Shown here piece by piece: positions 10,028 to 20,511 of a stretch of DNA of 64,000 bases (positions are counted from its first letter, which is position 1; the number at the start of each line of letters is the position of its first letter). The position numbers and the translations under genes are program-made. The notes beneath the pieces were generated by a model, which saw only the letters and a list, made by a program, of their open reading frames with translations, ran no database searches and had not been told where the DNA came from. The stretch is from Saccharomycodes ludwigii (lineage: Eukaryota > Ascomycota > Saccharomycetes > Saccharomycodales > Saccharomycodaceae). The stretch spans positions 1,116,001-1,180,000 of the forward strand of contig NC_060203.1 of the NCBI RefSeq assembly GCF_020623625.1, in the 5' to 3' direction.

Positions 10028-11485
10028 ATGCCTGAAAAAATACCAAAACCTACTAATATTGATAGTGTCAAATCCAGTTCCGCCACAAACGCTGGAAATG
10101 TTGCCGGAAACTCTATCGCCAAGAAGGTGACTAAAAGAAATCCTGCCTTTCAAGCTATGGGAATACCTAATTTCAAGTTGCCAAATAAAAAATGGATGTC
10201 ATTCTGGACATTTTTAGGTGGTGCAGTTGGTTTGTGGTTGTACGATCGTAATGAACAGAAACAAATTAGGTCTAAATACTGTCAATTGGTTGAAAAATAT
10301 GGTCTCGCAAAAATACCTCCAAATGTAACTTCTAGAAAATTGACTGTTTACATAACACCACCACCTAACGATTATTTAAGTACTTCTATGAAAGTTTGGA
10401 GGAGATATATTAAACCTATTTTTTATACTGCGGGCCTAGATTACGATGTGTTTACTGGTGAGAGACAAGGTAGCATTAGAATTGAAGTTAGTGGTAAAAT
10501 TAGAGAGTTACGGAGAAAAATTATAGCAAACGATAAAAAATTGTATGAACTGCAGCAAAAAAAAAGATTAGAGTCTTCTTGGAAATATAGAATCTCGCGT
10601 ATCTGGCAGAATGGGCTCCTACCACAACATAAAAAATCCACCACCGAATTAGAAGAGGATCCAATACAACAAAAACTTATGGCTCAAAAATATAAGGATG
10701 AGTTTGATTATAAAAATTTATTGGGAGTCTATTATCAAAATGACAATTTAAAAAAATTAGAATTTTTTAATGAAGATTCTAAGGTGGAATATGTTGTTTT
10801 GGCTGGCGGTGTTGTTTGTTTGGGCAGGGGTGCTTACAAAGAATATATTCAAGGCGTTCACGAAGGATTATTGGGCCCAATAAATACCCCAGAATTTGTT
10901 ACTAAAGATATTGAAGTAAGAAAAGAGGCATGGAGAGAGGAACAGAAAAAACTTAGCGGACAAAATGCTGATGATGCTGCACCAATTGATGAATCCGAAA
11001 TGCCCAAGTTCATACCTAAACCTTTTATCTCTCCGGAAAATTACGCAACTGAGGGGAAATTGCCGGGCGAGTTAGTAGATAAAACTAGAGCTTTAGGATC
11101 AAATATTCCTTTTGTTTTCAGGCAGCCTATTTTAGAAATACCACACCCTAAAGTGGTTGGGTTTTTAAATATTCCAAGACGTATTTACAGATTTTACACA
11201 AAAAGATACGAGGTAGAAACATTCTGCCGTGAAGCTGCTAGCGTAGTTTTACAAAAAACACACCCATTTACAGAAAAAGATTTGGATTGGGGTAAGTTTG
11301 AAGAAGACGAATGGCCTGCTAGATGGGTGCAAACAGGAATAGATAAACATAGTGAATGGGTCCAACCATTAGTTGGTGACGCACGTGTTTATAGTCAATT
11401 GACTTGTTTTGATCCTTCCAAAGTGCCCAAGTTGTATACTGGTGGTGATTCTGAGGTTGTTGGAAAAGAGTCTAATGTAAAATAA
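10028..11485 (+). CDS. TIM54: Tim54, mitochondrial inner-membrane TIM22 translocase subunit
   Basis: 485 residues, close to the 478 of S. cerevisiae Tim54. A single membrane segment lies at about residues 56-73 (WMSFWTFLGGAVGLWLYD), preceded by the family motif NPAFQAMGIPNFKLP. Other matching blocks are ITPPPNDYL, KVWRRYIKPIFYTAGLDYDV, GGVVCLGRGAYKEYI with GVHEGLLGPI, and IPRRIYRFYTKRYEVE. The protein is a structural subunit of the TIM22 complex, which inserts carrier proteins into the inner membrane; most of it faces the intermembrane space. No cleavable presequence is evident. The order TIM54-PEP8 on the same strand matches YJL054W-YJL053W. Confidence 0.96.
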   Translation: MPEKIPKPTNIDSVKSSSATNAGNVAGNSIAKKVTKRNPAFQAMGIPNFKLPNKKWMSFWTFLGGAVGLWLYDRNEQKQIRSKYCQLVEKYGLAKIPPNVTSRKLTVYITPPPNDYLSTSMKVWRRYIKPIFYTAGLDYDVFTGERQGSIRIEVSGKIRELRRKIIANDKKLYELQQKKRLESSWKYRISRIWQNGLLPQHKKSTTELEEDPIQQKLMAQKYKDEFDYKNLLGVYYQNDNLKKLEFFNEDSKVEYVVLAGGVVCLGRGAYKEYIQGVHEGLLGPINTPEFVTKDIEVRKEAWREEQKKLSGQNADDAAPIDESEMPKFIPKPFISPENYATEGKLPGELVDKTRALGSNIPFVFRQPILEIPHPKVVGFLNIPRRIYRFYTKRYEVETFCREAASVVLQKTHPFTEKDLDWGKFEEDEWPARWVQTGIDKHSEWVQPLVGDARVYSQLTCFDPSKVPKLYTGGDSEVVGKESNVK

Positions 11486-11978
11486 TGACCTGTGATTATT
11501 TATGTTTATATGTATATAGTAGTGATTTAAGTTTTTTTTTTTTTTTTTTTTTTTTTTCAAATTTAGAATTTAAAACTTTGATTCATTTCTGGATTGCTGT
11601 TAGCTAACATATATATATATATATATATACTGGTAATTATTTAAGCCCCTTGACACACACAGAAATTGGGCTAGACTGTATGTTATTTGAATGTTTTCAC
11701 TAAAAAAAAATCAAAAAAAAAAAAAAAAAAAAATTATATCTGTGTATTATTTCTGAAAAGAAGCGGGAAAAATTTCCAAGTTTTTTATATTATGCATGGG
11801 ATATGTACGTATGTTTGAATTAATTTACTCTTTCTATTTCCATTTATCTAAATTGTGATAACATTCAAAAACATCAGCATAACTTAAGGTAGCAATACCA
11901 CAAAGAAGAGGAGAAAAGACAGAGACAGAGAAAGAGAAATAAAGAGGGAGAAAAAAAAAGGAAAAATATACATCAATA
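11486..11978. other. TIM54-PEP8 spacer
   Basis: 493 bp. Holds T27 at about 11531-11557, a TA repeat near 11609-11629, an A19 run near 11715-11733, and purine-rich (GAGA-like) sequence just ahead of PEP8. No gene seen. Confidence 0.6.
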
Positions 11979-12923
11979 ATGTCCTCATTTTTTAAGCCAC
12001 CAATTGATATAGAATTGTTATTGGACGGAGAAGAAAACAGGAAATATGTAGAAATACCAAACAAAAAACAAGGAATTACGGATAGATTTAACGTTTATGA
12101 CGATGGTGAAAGTGTAAGTGGTATAGTAACATTGCGAGTACGCAGTGAGGGTAAAAAAGTAGAACATATGGGAGTAAAGATAAGCTTAATTGGCTGTATT
12201 GATATGAGAAAAAATTCGGAAAAAAGAAAGTCTTCAGAATCGCCTTTGTCTAGTAACGATAAGGCTCATGATACCAAAAGTGGAGTTGATCAATTTTTAT
12301 GTTTGACTGCAGATTTACTGCCTAGTGGTGAGCTAGTACATTCACAAAATATTAAATTTAGCTTTAAAGATGTAGAAAAGAGATATGAAAGTTATAAAGG
12401 CACAAATGTAGAAGTTATGTATTATTTGAAAGTTACAGTTTTGCGGAAGGCTGCCGATTTGGTAAAAATTAAAAGATTTTGGGTACAGTTGTATGAATCA
12501 ATGGAAAATTATGAAATCAAACCCATCCGATTAGATATAGGCATTGAAAATTGTTTACATATAGAATTTGAGTATTCTAAGCAACATTACACTTTAAGTG
12601 ATGTTATTGTTGGTAGAATATATTTTTTGTTAACGAGATTGAAAATAAAACATATGGAATTGAGTTTGATAACTAGAGAAAAAATAAATCGCAATAACAA
12701 AATATTTGATTCTAATACTATAAGATATGAAATTATGGATGGATCACCAGTTAAAGGAGAAACAATTCCAATTAGATTATTTTTAAGCGGGTATGATTTG
12801 GTACCAAATATGAATTTGAATTATTTTTCAGTGAAACATTACCTAAGCTTGGTTATTATCGACGAAGATAGCAGGAGGTATTTCAAACAGTCAGAAATAT
12901 TTCTACATAGGACAAGGGATTAA
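11979..12923 (+). CDS. PEP8: Vps26/Pep8, retromer cargo-recognition subunit
   Basis: 314 residues with the arrestin-like Vps26 fold. Diagnostic strings are FFKPPIDIELLLDG at the N-terminus, FNVYDDGESVSG (residues 32-49 region), LHIEFEYSKQHYTLSDVIVG and near the C-terminus VKGETIPIRLFLSGYDLVP and YFKQSEIFLHR. It pairs with Vps35 and Vps29 on endosomes to return Vps10 and other receptors to the Golgi. S. cerevisiae Pep8 is 379 residues, so this copy lacks some of the insertions and tail; a short charged insertion (about residues 75-103) is present in the first lobe. The position matches YJL053W. The start is the first in-frame ATG after a purine-rich leader. Confidence 0.95.
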   Translation: MSSFFKPPIDIELLLDGEENRKYVEIPNKKQGITDRFNVYDDGESVSGIVTLRVRSEGKKVEHMGVKISLIGCIDMRKNSEKRKSSESPLSSNDKAHDTKSGVDQFLCLTADLLPSGELVHSQNIKFSFKDVEKRYESYKGTNVEVMYYLKVTVLRKAADLVKIKRFWVQLYESMENYEIKPIRLDIGIENCLHIEFEYSKQHYTLSDVIVGRIYFLLTRLKIKHMELSLITREKINRNNKIFDSNTIRYEIMDGSPVKGETIPIRLFLSGYDLVPNMNLNYFSVKHYLSLVIIDEDSRRYFKQSEIFLHRTRD

Positions 12924-14302
12924 TTATTTTGCTTTCTTTACTGTCCGATGATCTGTCATTCTATAACTATATATATATATATATATATATATTTGTTTTT
13001 ATTTTTTATTTTTTTCAATATATAATAAAATGAATTCTGTTATTACATTTGGTAATTCATAAAATAGGGTACTGAATGGGGGAGTCGTCCATTTTCAGAT
13101 TATCTAAAAAGCTGCTTGATAAATAGTAACTTTTAAATGTATATCAAATATAATGTTCAAGAATAACTGCTTCAATTCCAACTTTCTTTTTTTTTTTTAT
13201 TTTCGTCTACAAATAAGTAACCCCTTTTCCTTTACTTTTTACTTTTAGATAATAAGAGAGATATAAAAAAAGTATCAATTTGGTGAGTCGCAAATATATC
13301 TTTTAATAGTTGCTGGGTTTTCAATTTTTCAATTTAGCTTAAAACCAGCCTCGTACAAAAAGTGTTTTTTTTTTTTTTAATATGGCCTTCTCCCAATTAG
13401 GAAAAAGATAAACAATATTAGTGTCAGGACCTGATTTTTTTTTTTCTTCTTCTTGAATTGATGAAAATAAATAATAATAATAGTAAAAAGAATCATAACA
13501 AACATGAGAAAAAATTCAACTTTCTTAAAAATAATATAAAAAATAAATTTAAATAACAAAAAAAAGTAAGTATAGTTCAGTTGTGTAGATAGCTTTTCAA
13601 ACAGAAAAAGAAAAAAAAATAAAGCTACATAAAAGACAACAAAGCATTTTTAACCTCAAGAGCTAAAGCTTTCCGGTAGAATAATTACTTACTAAATTCC
13701 TATTTTATATCATATAAGGATATCTCTCGACAATATAATCAACAAAGTCTACTAAAACAAAAAAACAAAAAAAAAAAAAGAGGGTCAATTTTCCACAAGT
13801 TAAAAAGACTAAAATCAAAAGAAAATTAAGAAGTTTGGTAGAAAAATAGATATACATAGTTAGTGAGCTCAATTATATTTTTGTTGAATAAAGAGAAGAC
13901 TAAAGACTAGTCTAAGATAAAGAAAGCAAATAATAATTTATCTGTCGAAGAGATTTTATATTTGATTATTTCGGTTTAACCTTTTTCATTTTCTTTATTT
14001 TCTTTTCAATTTGATATTTTGCATTTTGCCTCTTTTTTTGTTTTTTTTTTTTTTTTTGAATTCAAGTTTCTTATTTAGATTTTATTATTTAACACCACTC
14101 ACATTTAATTGATTATATTTAAATCGAAGCCAATTATATCTGTAGCTCCACCAAGTTGGTCGTTTAATTACTATTTCTTCTATACCAGCAAAAGCTTCAC
14201 AACAACCTAAGACTTTTATTATTTATAAAAAAATCAAAGGCTTTAAATATTGATATACAAAAAGGGAAAAAAAAAAAAAAAATACAAACTATACACAACT
14301 AT
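12924..14302. other. Long PEP8-IRC8 intergenic region
   Basis: 1.38 kb with no convincing gene on either strand. It has a TA repeat at 12968-12991, several A/T runs, and T17 near 14041-14057. In S. cerevisiae a glyceraldehyde-3-phosphate dehydrogenase gene (TDH1, YJL052W) lies at this position; nothing resembling it is here. The length leaves room for a long IRC8 leader or an unrecognised noncoding RNA. Confidence 0.6.
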
Positions 14303-16675
14303 ATGAGAAAAAAATTTTTTTATCCATTATCGTTTGATATTATAAACCCTTTAATGTGTTTTTTATTAGGATCTTTATCAATTGTTTTAACGGTCAAAGT
14401 TCAAAGTTCAAATCAAGCATCCACTATTATTTTAAGCGTTTGTTCACTCTTAAGTGGTATTTTACAAAGCACACATTTTTTTCCAGACTATTTTTCCATA
14501 GATATTCCCTTTCTGATACAAAAAAAATCTAAATGTCTACTCGACGGGTTAATCACCATATGCCATCTAATGATATTAGCCAGTGCAATTGTTCATTTAA
14601 ACTATTTATTCAAGAACAGTTTACAAGCCGGAAATAGGCATATAGTTAGCGAGTCAAAAATCAACATACTAATAGCGCATAGTGCAATATTACTAGTGCA
14701 ATTATTAACTTCTGATTGTTTACCAATGGTTTTAAATAATGTATATAATACTCAAAATGGCGAGAATGATAAAAATAAAGATCAAGAAAAACAGTTGTTT
14801 GTAAATCCACACGATATGCTTTATAAGAATTCAGAACAAACATTGAGACCAGATTTGGATGCCTGGCCTAGAAATATATCAACAACAAATTTAAGTTTTG
14901 GAACAACGCGCGATTTGACCTCTAGCACAGATACAAAAATTAATTCAAGTATTAAAACCAGCTTTATGAACAAAATATCATTTATAAATAAATTACAGAA
15001 CAAACAAACAGAACCTAATTTTGATATAGAAGAAAATGATGGACTTGCTAAAAGATATGTCAATAGATTATCTGTAATTCCAGATATGTCTTATTGTACT
15101 GAAAATGAAAATAAAATGGATGACAATAATAATAACACCATTGAATTAGAAAGAATCGATAGTTTGTTATTACCCCCATGTTCTACACCACCGCAGTCTG
15201 CTTTAATGGGGAAAAATCAAACGAAAAGTTGTGCAACGACGAAACCATTAAACAGACTGGAATTTAGTAGCGACCAGGACGATAATAATACGATATCTAT
15301 GGAAAATGATTATTTTGATAAATATTCAGCGGATATTCCAATTATCCCAACGGGGAACACTGCCAAGCCAGTGGTTGATTTGTCCTTTTTAGATTTGCCG
15401 AAGCATGATAACATCAGGATAACGACGGAACTCTCGAAGATTGAAGACGATGTTGAAAGAATAGATAATTCTAAGCTTTTGGGTGCCGAACCACCTATTA
15501 TTTATCAAAATACCGAATTCATGTTTCCTGCCAAACGAGATGATGGGCATAATTCATTCTTTGCTAATGAGAAGTTCCAAAATAATACGGACACAGTAGA
15601 TATGTTAGATGAATTTTTACAGGATAGAAAACAATTTCATTTCGAAGATGAAAATGAAGGGAGTATAATAAATGAAGGTTTATCATACAGAGAATCGGTT
15701 TTATTAGAGGATAGTTTCCAAGAAACGCCAATACATACTCATTTTACGCATAAATATAAAAATTCCAATGCCATTTTGTCTTCTCCAACAAAATCGGTAT
15801 CTTCATCAATAGCATCGGGAAAATTGGCCAATATATTTAATTCATCTTCTCCTTCCACTTCCCCAACGGCGACTTTTAGCAATCATGGTGGTACGAAAAA
15901 TAACACCAATGCTAGACACCAGCACACTTATTCCTTGTCTTCTCAGCGGAATAATATAATTAGTCACAAACCATCTTTGAGTGCTTCTTCATACTCTACA
16001 GTTAAACACTCACCTATAGGATATACTCGTGTCACTTCAAGCACTTTTGGAGGTCCGGCTATTAATAATAGTAATCATCCTCCCAATACCACTTTACAAA
16101 TGCGCACTGCATCATCTAGTCCTATTAAGGGTAAAACAAGAAGGTTAAGTGCTAAATTATCACTTTCAAATATTTCCTTCATATCCGAACCAGATGAACA
16201 ACAAAAAAAAAGGGATGGTATAGTTGATTTTAGCTATGTCCAATCTTTGCAGAAAAATCACAGCCCTAGTAAATCAGTTAATTCTTCTAAGGACACAAAA
16301 TTAATAATATCTCAACCTTCCACACCAATAGAAAATAGAAGGATATCAAATTTTATCAAGATTAATTTAGGTGATATTAATTTAAAGAATAGAAAAACTT
16401 CTTTGGTTCAAAACTCAGAATTAGGTGCGATGAAAAGAAAGACTGCAGATGAAGTGATTTATAAAGAACCATACGATACTAGCGAACATGTTAACGAAGG
16501 TCGTAGTACCAATACCATATTTGTTAATCCACAAAATGTTATATCTAATACGGTAAACAAGAGAATTAATAGTGAAAATAGTAACAGTAGCGAAGAATCG
16601 ACTTTTCCTAATATTTTAGTCAGTGAATATGATAAAGAAAAATGGAAAATTATAACGGACCCAATAAGAATTTAA
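14303..16675 (+). CDS. IRC8: Irc8-like multi-spanning membrane protein with long disordered tail
   Basis: 790 residues. Four hydrophobic segments occupy the N-terminal part: about residues 10-32, 38-60, 78-102 and 119-141. The rest (about 155-790) is a Ser/Asn/Asp-rich, probably cytosolic tail with many short Ser/Pro motifs (SSSPIKGK, SPSKSVNSS, SQPSTPIENRR), typical of CDK or MAPK substrate regions. S. cerevisiae Irc8 (YJL051W) is a bud-tip-localised membrane protein of unknown function, of similar length and layout. The call rests on that layout plus position between PEP8 and MTR4 orthologues, not on a sequence motif, so it is less certain than its neighbours. An A15-type run lies shortly before the start codon. 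Confidence 0.72.
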   Translation: MRKKFFYPLSFDIINPLMCFLLGSLSIVLTVKVQSSNQASTIILSVCSLLSGILQSTHFFPDYFSIDIPFLIQKKSKCLLDGLITICHLMILASAIVHLNYLFKNSLQAGNRHIVSESKINILIAHSAILLVQLLTSDCLPMVLNNVYNTQNGENDKNKDQEKQLFVNPHDMLYKNSEQTLRPDLDAWPRNISTTNLSFGTTRDLTSSTDTKINSSIKTSFMNKISFINKLQNKQTEPNFDIEENDGLAKRYVNRLSVIPDMSYCTENENKMDDNNNNTIELERIDSLLLPPCSTPPQSALMGKNQTKSCATTKPLNRLEFSSDQDDNNTISMENDYFDKYSADIPIIPTGNTAKPVVDLSFLDLPKHDNIRITTELSKIEDDVERIDNSKLLGAEPPIIYQNTEFMFPAKRDDGHNSFFANEKFQNNTDTVDMLDEFLQDRKQFHFEDENEGSIINEGLSYRESVLLEDSFQETPIHTHFTHKYKNSNAILSSPTKSVSSSIASGKLANIFNSSSPSTSPTATFSNHGGTKNNTNARHQHTYSLSSQRNNIISHKPSLSASSYSTVKHSPIGYTRVTSSTFGGPAINNSNHPPNTTLQMRTASSSPIKGKTRRLSAKLSLSNISFISEPDEQQKKRDGIVDFSYVQSLQKNHSPSKSVNSSKDTKLIISQPSTPIENRRISNFIKINLGDINLKNRKTSLVQNSELGAMKRKTADEVIYKEPYDTSEHVNEGRSTNTIFVNPQNVISNTVNKRINSENSNSSEESTFPNILVSEYDKEKWKIITDPIRI

Positions 16676-16960
16676 AAAATGCATTTTTTGTTTTTATATA
16701 TATATATATTTTTTTTTTTTAAATTAATATCAATACCAATTTTATAATATCTTTTTATTTATATTTATGTACAAAATTGCTTATAGAATTGCATTTTCCT
16801 ATTCCGCCATGTTTGGTTATTATCCAAATATTTTCCATTTTAACTTTATCGCCTTTTCGGATTATCGGAATGTTTTATTAAATAGATTAAAACATTTCGG
16901 TTAACTCGTTTCTTTTTTTTTTGTTTTTTTTTCTTTCATTTTACATTTCATTTTTTCTGT

Positions 16961-16991
<31 letters not shown>

Positions 16992-17096
16992 AAAAACAAG
17001 TGTTCATTATTTCTGTTTGTCTCTGTTTCTTGTACCAATTAGAGATAACAAAATTAAAACAAAAAGAAAAACATAGTCTGTATATACATACCAAAC
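16676..17096. other. IRC8-MTR4 spacer
   Basis: 421 bp. Contains a short TA repeat, T runs, an inverted CGGATTATCGG patch near 16858-16868, and A18 near 16961-16978. No gene seen, and no clear PAC or RRPE ribosome-biogenesis element was found ahead of MTR4. Confidence 0.55.
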
Positions 17097-20000
17097 ATGA
17101 GTTCCAATGATTTGTTTGATGTTTTTGGTGAAAATCCTCTGAACACTCCACCCTTACCAATTGACAATGAACCAGAAGAAACCATCGAGAATAAGAATAA
17201 TGAATCTTCAAACAAACGTAAGAATGTAGATGACATTGACGCATCAACCAATAAAAATAAAAATGACTCAAGTACTAAAGACTCGTTGCCTCCACAATCC
17301 AACAAAAAGTCTAAACGATTCGAAAAAAAATTGATTGATAAAAAGGAAAACAAAAAAGAAATACAACCTGTTGTTACCGATTCCTTTGAACAAGAAGCCA
17401 GTAGAGAAGTAAAGGCATCTTCCGGTCTAACCAATAAACCGACAACTGCCGTAGAAGATGATGGAAAGGTTAAATTATCTCACCAAGTTAGACATCAGGT
17501 TGCATTACCACCCAATTATGATTATAAACCTATTGGCGAACACAAAAGGGTTAATGAGGCTCGTACTTACCCTTTCACGTTAGATCCTTTCCAAGATACT
17601 GCAATTTCTTGTATTGATAGAAATGAATCCGTTTTGGTTTCCGCACATACATCTGCTGGTAAAACAGTTGTTGCAGAATACGCCATCGCTCAATCCCTAA
17701 GAGACAAACAAAGAGTCATATATACTTCTCCAATCAAGGCGTTATCAAATCAAAAGTATAGAGAATTACTTGCAGAGTTTGGAGATGTTGGTTTAATGAC
17801 CGGTGACATTACAATTAATCCGGATGCCGGCTGTCTAGTAATGACTACAGAAATTTTAAGAAGTATGTTGTATCGTGGTAGTGAAGTTATGAGAGAAGTT
17901 GCCTGGGTTATTTTTGACGAAGTCCATTATATGCGAGACAAAGAGCGTGGGGTTGTTTGGGAAGAAACTATCATTCTATTACCAGACAAAGTTCATTATG
18001 TATTTTTATCTGCTACCATTCCAAATGCAATGGAATTTGCCGAGTGGATTTGTATGATACACTCCCAACCTTGTCATATTGTGTATACTGATTTTAGACC
18101 TACACCTTTACAACATTATTTATTTCCAGCACACGGTGATGGTATTTATTTGGTTGTGGATGAAAAAAGTACCTTTAGAGAGGAAAACTTCCAGAGAGCA
18201 ATGGCCACTATAAGCTCGGGCGATGATCCAGCTGATTCAAAGGGAAGTAAGTCTGGGAAATCGTTTAAAGGTGGTGCTTCAAAGGGTGACGCGAAAGCAG
18301 ATATTTATAAGATTGTTAAAATGATTTGGATGAAAAAGTATAATCCAGTCATTGTCTTTTCCTTCAGCAAACGTGATTGTGAAGAACTAGCTTTAAAGAT
18401 GTCAAAATTAGATTTTAACAGTGATGATGAAAAAGATGCTTTGACCAAAATTTTTAATAACGCTATTGATTTGCTACCGGAACAGGATAGAGAATTGCCT
18501 CAAATTAAGCATATTTTACCATTATTAAGAAGAGGTATTGGTATTCATCATTCCGGATTGTTGCCCATTCTAAAAGAGGTTATTGAAATTTTATTTCAAG
18601 AGGGGTTTTTGAAAGTCTTGTTTGCGACAGAAACGTTTTCTATTGGGTTGAATATGCCAGCTAAGACAGTAGTTTTCACAAGCGTCAGAAAATGGGATGG
18701 TAAGCAGTTTCGTTGGGTTTCTGGTGGTGAATACATCCAAATGTCTGGTCGTGCCGGTCGTCGTGGCTTAGATGACCGTGGTATTGTTATCATGATGATA
18801 GACGAAAAGATGGAGCCTCAAGTTGCCAAGGGCATGGTTAAGGGCCAAGCTGATAGATTAGATTCTGCCTTTCATTTGGGTTATAATATGATTTTGAATT
18901 TGATGAGAGTCGAGGGCATTTCTCCCGAATTTATGTTAGAACATTCATTTTATCAGTTTCAGAACGCTGCATCAGTCCCTGTCATGGAAAAGAAGTTGAA
19001 AGTTTTGGAAGAACAAAACAGTAACCTTGAAATAGAAGACGAAACTAATATAAAATCATACTATGATTTAAAGCAAACTTTGAATGGTTATTACAATGAT
19101 GTTCGTTTAATCACAACACATCCAGCTCATATTTTAAGTTATTTACAACCAGGCAGACTTTTACATATTAAAATTAATAACACTAATGATTACGGTTGGG
19201 GATGTGTTATTGACTTTGTTAAAAGAACCAATAAAAGAGACCCTAATGTTACATTTACTGATCATGAATCTTACATAGTAAATGTTTTGGTTAATACTAT
19301 GTATGCTGATAGCCCAGTTACTTTAATTAAACCCTTCAATCCTAATTTCCCAGAAGGCATCAGACCTGCTTCACCGGGCGAAAAATCTGTTGTTTGTATC
19401 ATTCCAATCACCTTGAATTCTATAAGTGAAATTGGCAAATTAAGAGTCCATGTTCCAAAAGATGTCAAATCTACAAAACAAAGAGAAACAATGGGGAAAA
19501 TGCTATCTGAAGCTAATCGTAGATTGAATGGTAGTATACCACTCTTGGACCCAGTAAAGGGTATGAAGATTGAAGATGAAGATTTTTTGAGATTATTAAA
19601 AAAAATTGAAATCTTAACACAGAAGTTAACCTCCAATCCGCTAGCTCACTCCGTGAGGTTGAATGAAATCTATGACAAGTATAAAAAGAAAGTTGAATTG
19701 AACGATTCTATTAAAGCATTAAAGAGTAAAATTAGAGAAACCCAAGCAGTTATTCAATTAGATGATTTGCGTCGCCGTAAAAGGGTTTTGCGTAGGCTAG
19801 GCTTCTGTACTTCTGAGGACATTATTGAATTGAAAGGTAGAGTGGCTTGTGAAATTTCAAGCGGTGATGAATTGTTGCTAACAGAATTGATCTTCAACGG
19901 TAATTTCAATGAATTAAAACCAGAACAAGCGGCTGCTCTTCTTTCATGTTTTGCCTTCCAAGAACGTTGTAAAGAAGCACCAAGATTGAAACCTGAATTG

Positions 20001-20345
20001 GGCGAGCCGTTAAAAGCCATGAGAGATGTTGCTAGTAAAATTGCCAAGATTATGAAAGATTCTAAGATTGAAATTGTGGAAAAGGACTATGTTGAAGGCT
20101 TCAGACATGAACTAATGGAAGTTGTTTACGAGTGGTGCAAAGGTGCATCATTCGTACAAATTTGTAAGATGACAGATGTCTATGAGGGTTCATTGATTAG
20201 AATGTTTAAGAGATTAGAAGAGATGATAAAAGAATTGATTGAAGTGTCCAATGTTATTGGTAATAATGATTTGAGGGAGAAAATGGAGGCTGCTTTGAAT
20301 ATGATACATAGAGATTTAGTTTCTGCTGGTTCCTTATATTTGTAG
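17097..20345 (+). CDS. MTR4: Mtr4, DEVH-box RNA helicase of the nuclear exosome/TRAMP complex
   Basis: 1082 residues against 1073 in S. cerevisiae. The disordered, Lys/Asn-rich N-terminus runs to about residue 125. The helicase core shows Walker A AHTSAGKT (183-190), DEVH (274-277), SATIPN, and motif [15 protein letters not shown]. The arch/KOW insertion follows, with [14 protein letters not shown] at its edge. The C-terminal DSHCT domain ends [17 protein letters not shown]. Mtr4 unwinds RNA 3'-5' and feeds it to the nuclear exosome, alone or with poly(A) polymerases and Air proteins. A low-complexity Gly/Ser/Lys insertion (about residues 375-400, [15 protein letters not shown]) sits between the RecA domains. 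Codon use is more biased than in neighbouring genes, in keeping with strong expression. The location matches YJL050W. Confidence 0.98.
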   Translation: MSSNDLFDVFGENPLNTPPLPIDNEPEETIENKNNESSNKRKNVDDIDASTNKNKNDSSTKDSLPPQSNKKSKRFEKKLIDKKENKKEIQPVVTDSFEQEASREVKASSGLTNKPTTAVEDDGKVKLSHQVRHQVALPPNYDYKPIGEHKRVNEARTYPFTLDPFQDTAISCIDRNESVLVSAHTSAGKTVVAEYAIAQSLRDKQRVIYTSPIKALSNQKYRELLAEFGDVGLMTGDITINPDAGCLVMTTEILRSMLYRGSEVMREVAWVIFDEVHYMRDKERGVVWEETIILLPDKVHYVFLSATIPNAMEFAEWICMIHSQPCHIVYTDFRPTPLQHYLFPAHGDGIYLVVDEKSTFREENFQRAMATISSGDDPADSKGSKSGKSFKGGASKGDAKADIYKIVKMIWMKKYNPVIVFSFSKRDCEELALKMSKLDFNSDDEKDALTKIFNNAIDLLPEQDRELPQIKHILPLLRRGIGIHHSGLLPILKEVIEILFQEGFLKVLFATETFSIGLNMPAKTVVFTSVRKWDGKQFRWVSGGEYIQMSGRAGRRGLDDRGIVIMMIDEKMEPQVAKGMVKGQADRLDSAFHLGYNMILNLMRVEGISPEFMLEHSFYQFQNAASVPVMEKKLKVLEEQNSNLEIEDETNIKSYYDLKQTLNGYYNDVRLITTHPAHILSYLQPGRLLHIKINNTNDYGWGCVIDFVKRTNKRDPNVTFTDHESYIVNVLVNTMYADSPVTLIKPFNPNFPEGIRPASPGEKSVVCIIPITLNSISEIGKLRVHVPKDVKSTKQRETMGKMLSEANRRLNGSIPLLDPVKGMKIEDEDFLRLLKKIEILTQKLTSNPLAHSVRLNEIYDKYKKKVELNDSIKALKSKIRETQAVIQLDDLRRRKRVLRRLGFCTSEDIIELKGRVACEISSGDELLLTELIFNGNFNELKPEQAAALLSCFAFQERCKEAPRLKPELGEPLKAMRDVASKIAKIMKDSKIEIVEKDYVEGFRHELMEVVYEWCKGASFVQICKMTDVYEGSLIRMFKRLEEMIKELIEVSNVIGNNDLREKMEAALNMIHRDLVSAGSLYL

Positions 20346-20386
20346 TTATTATTATTATTATTTTTTTTTTTACATAACAAATATGT

Positions 20387-20389
<3 letters not shown>

Positions 20390-20424
<35 letters not shown>

Positions 20425-20425
20425 C
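20390..20425. repeat. (CA)n-(TA)n microsatellite
   Basis: A CA repeat followed directly by a TA repeat in the short spacer between MTR4 and HSM3, where two convergent transcripts end. Confidence 0.9.
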
Positions 20426-20511
20426 ATTGTTTTGTGAAAATTCTTGTAGTGTTAAAATTTTTGCATTCATTACTTAGATACTTATATTTTTTAAACTTAA
20501 ACTGAGTACCA

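Noticed and set aside
16780-17096. Ribosome-biogenesis elements (PAC, RRPE) expected before MTR4
   Set aside because: No clear match was found; the CGGATTATCGG patch does not fit either motif.
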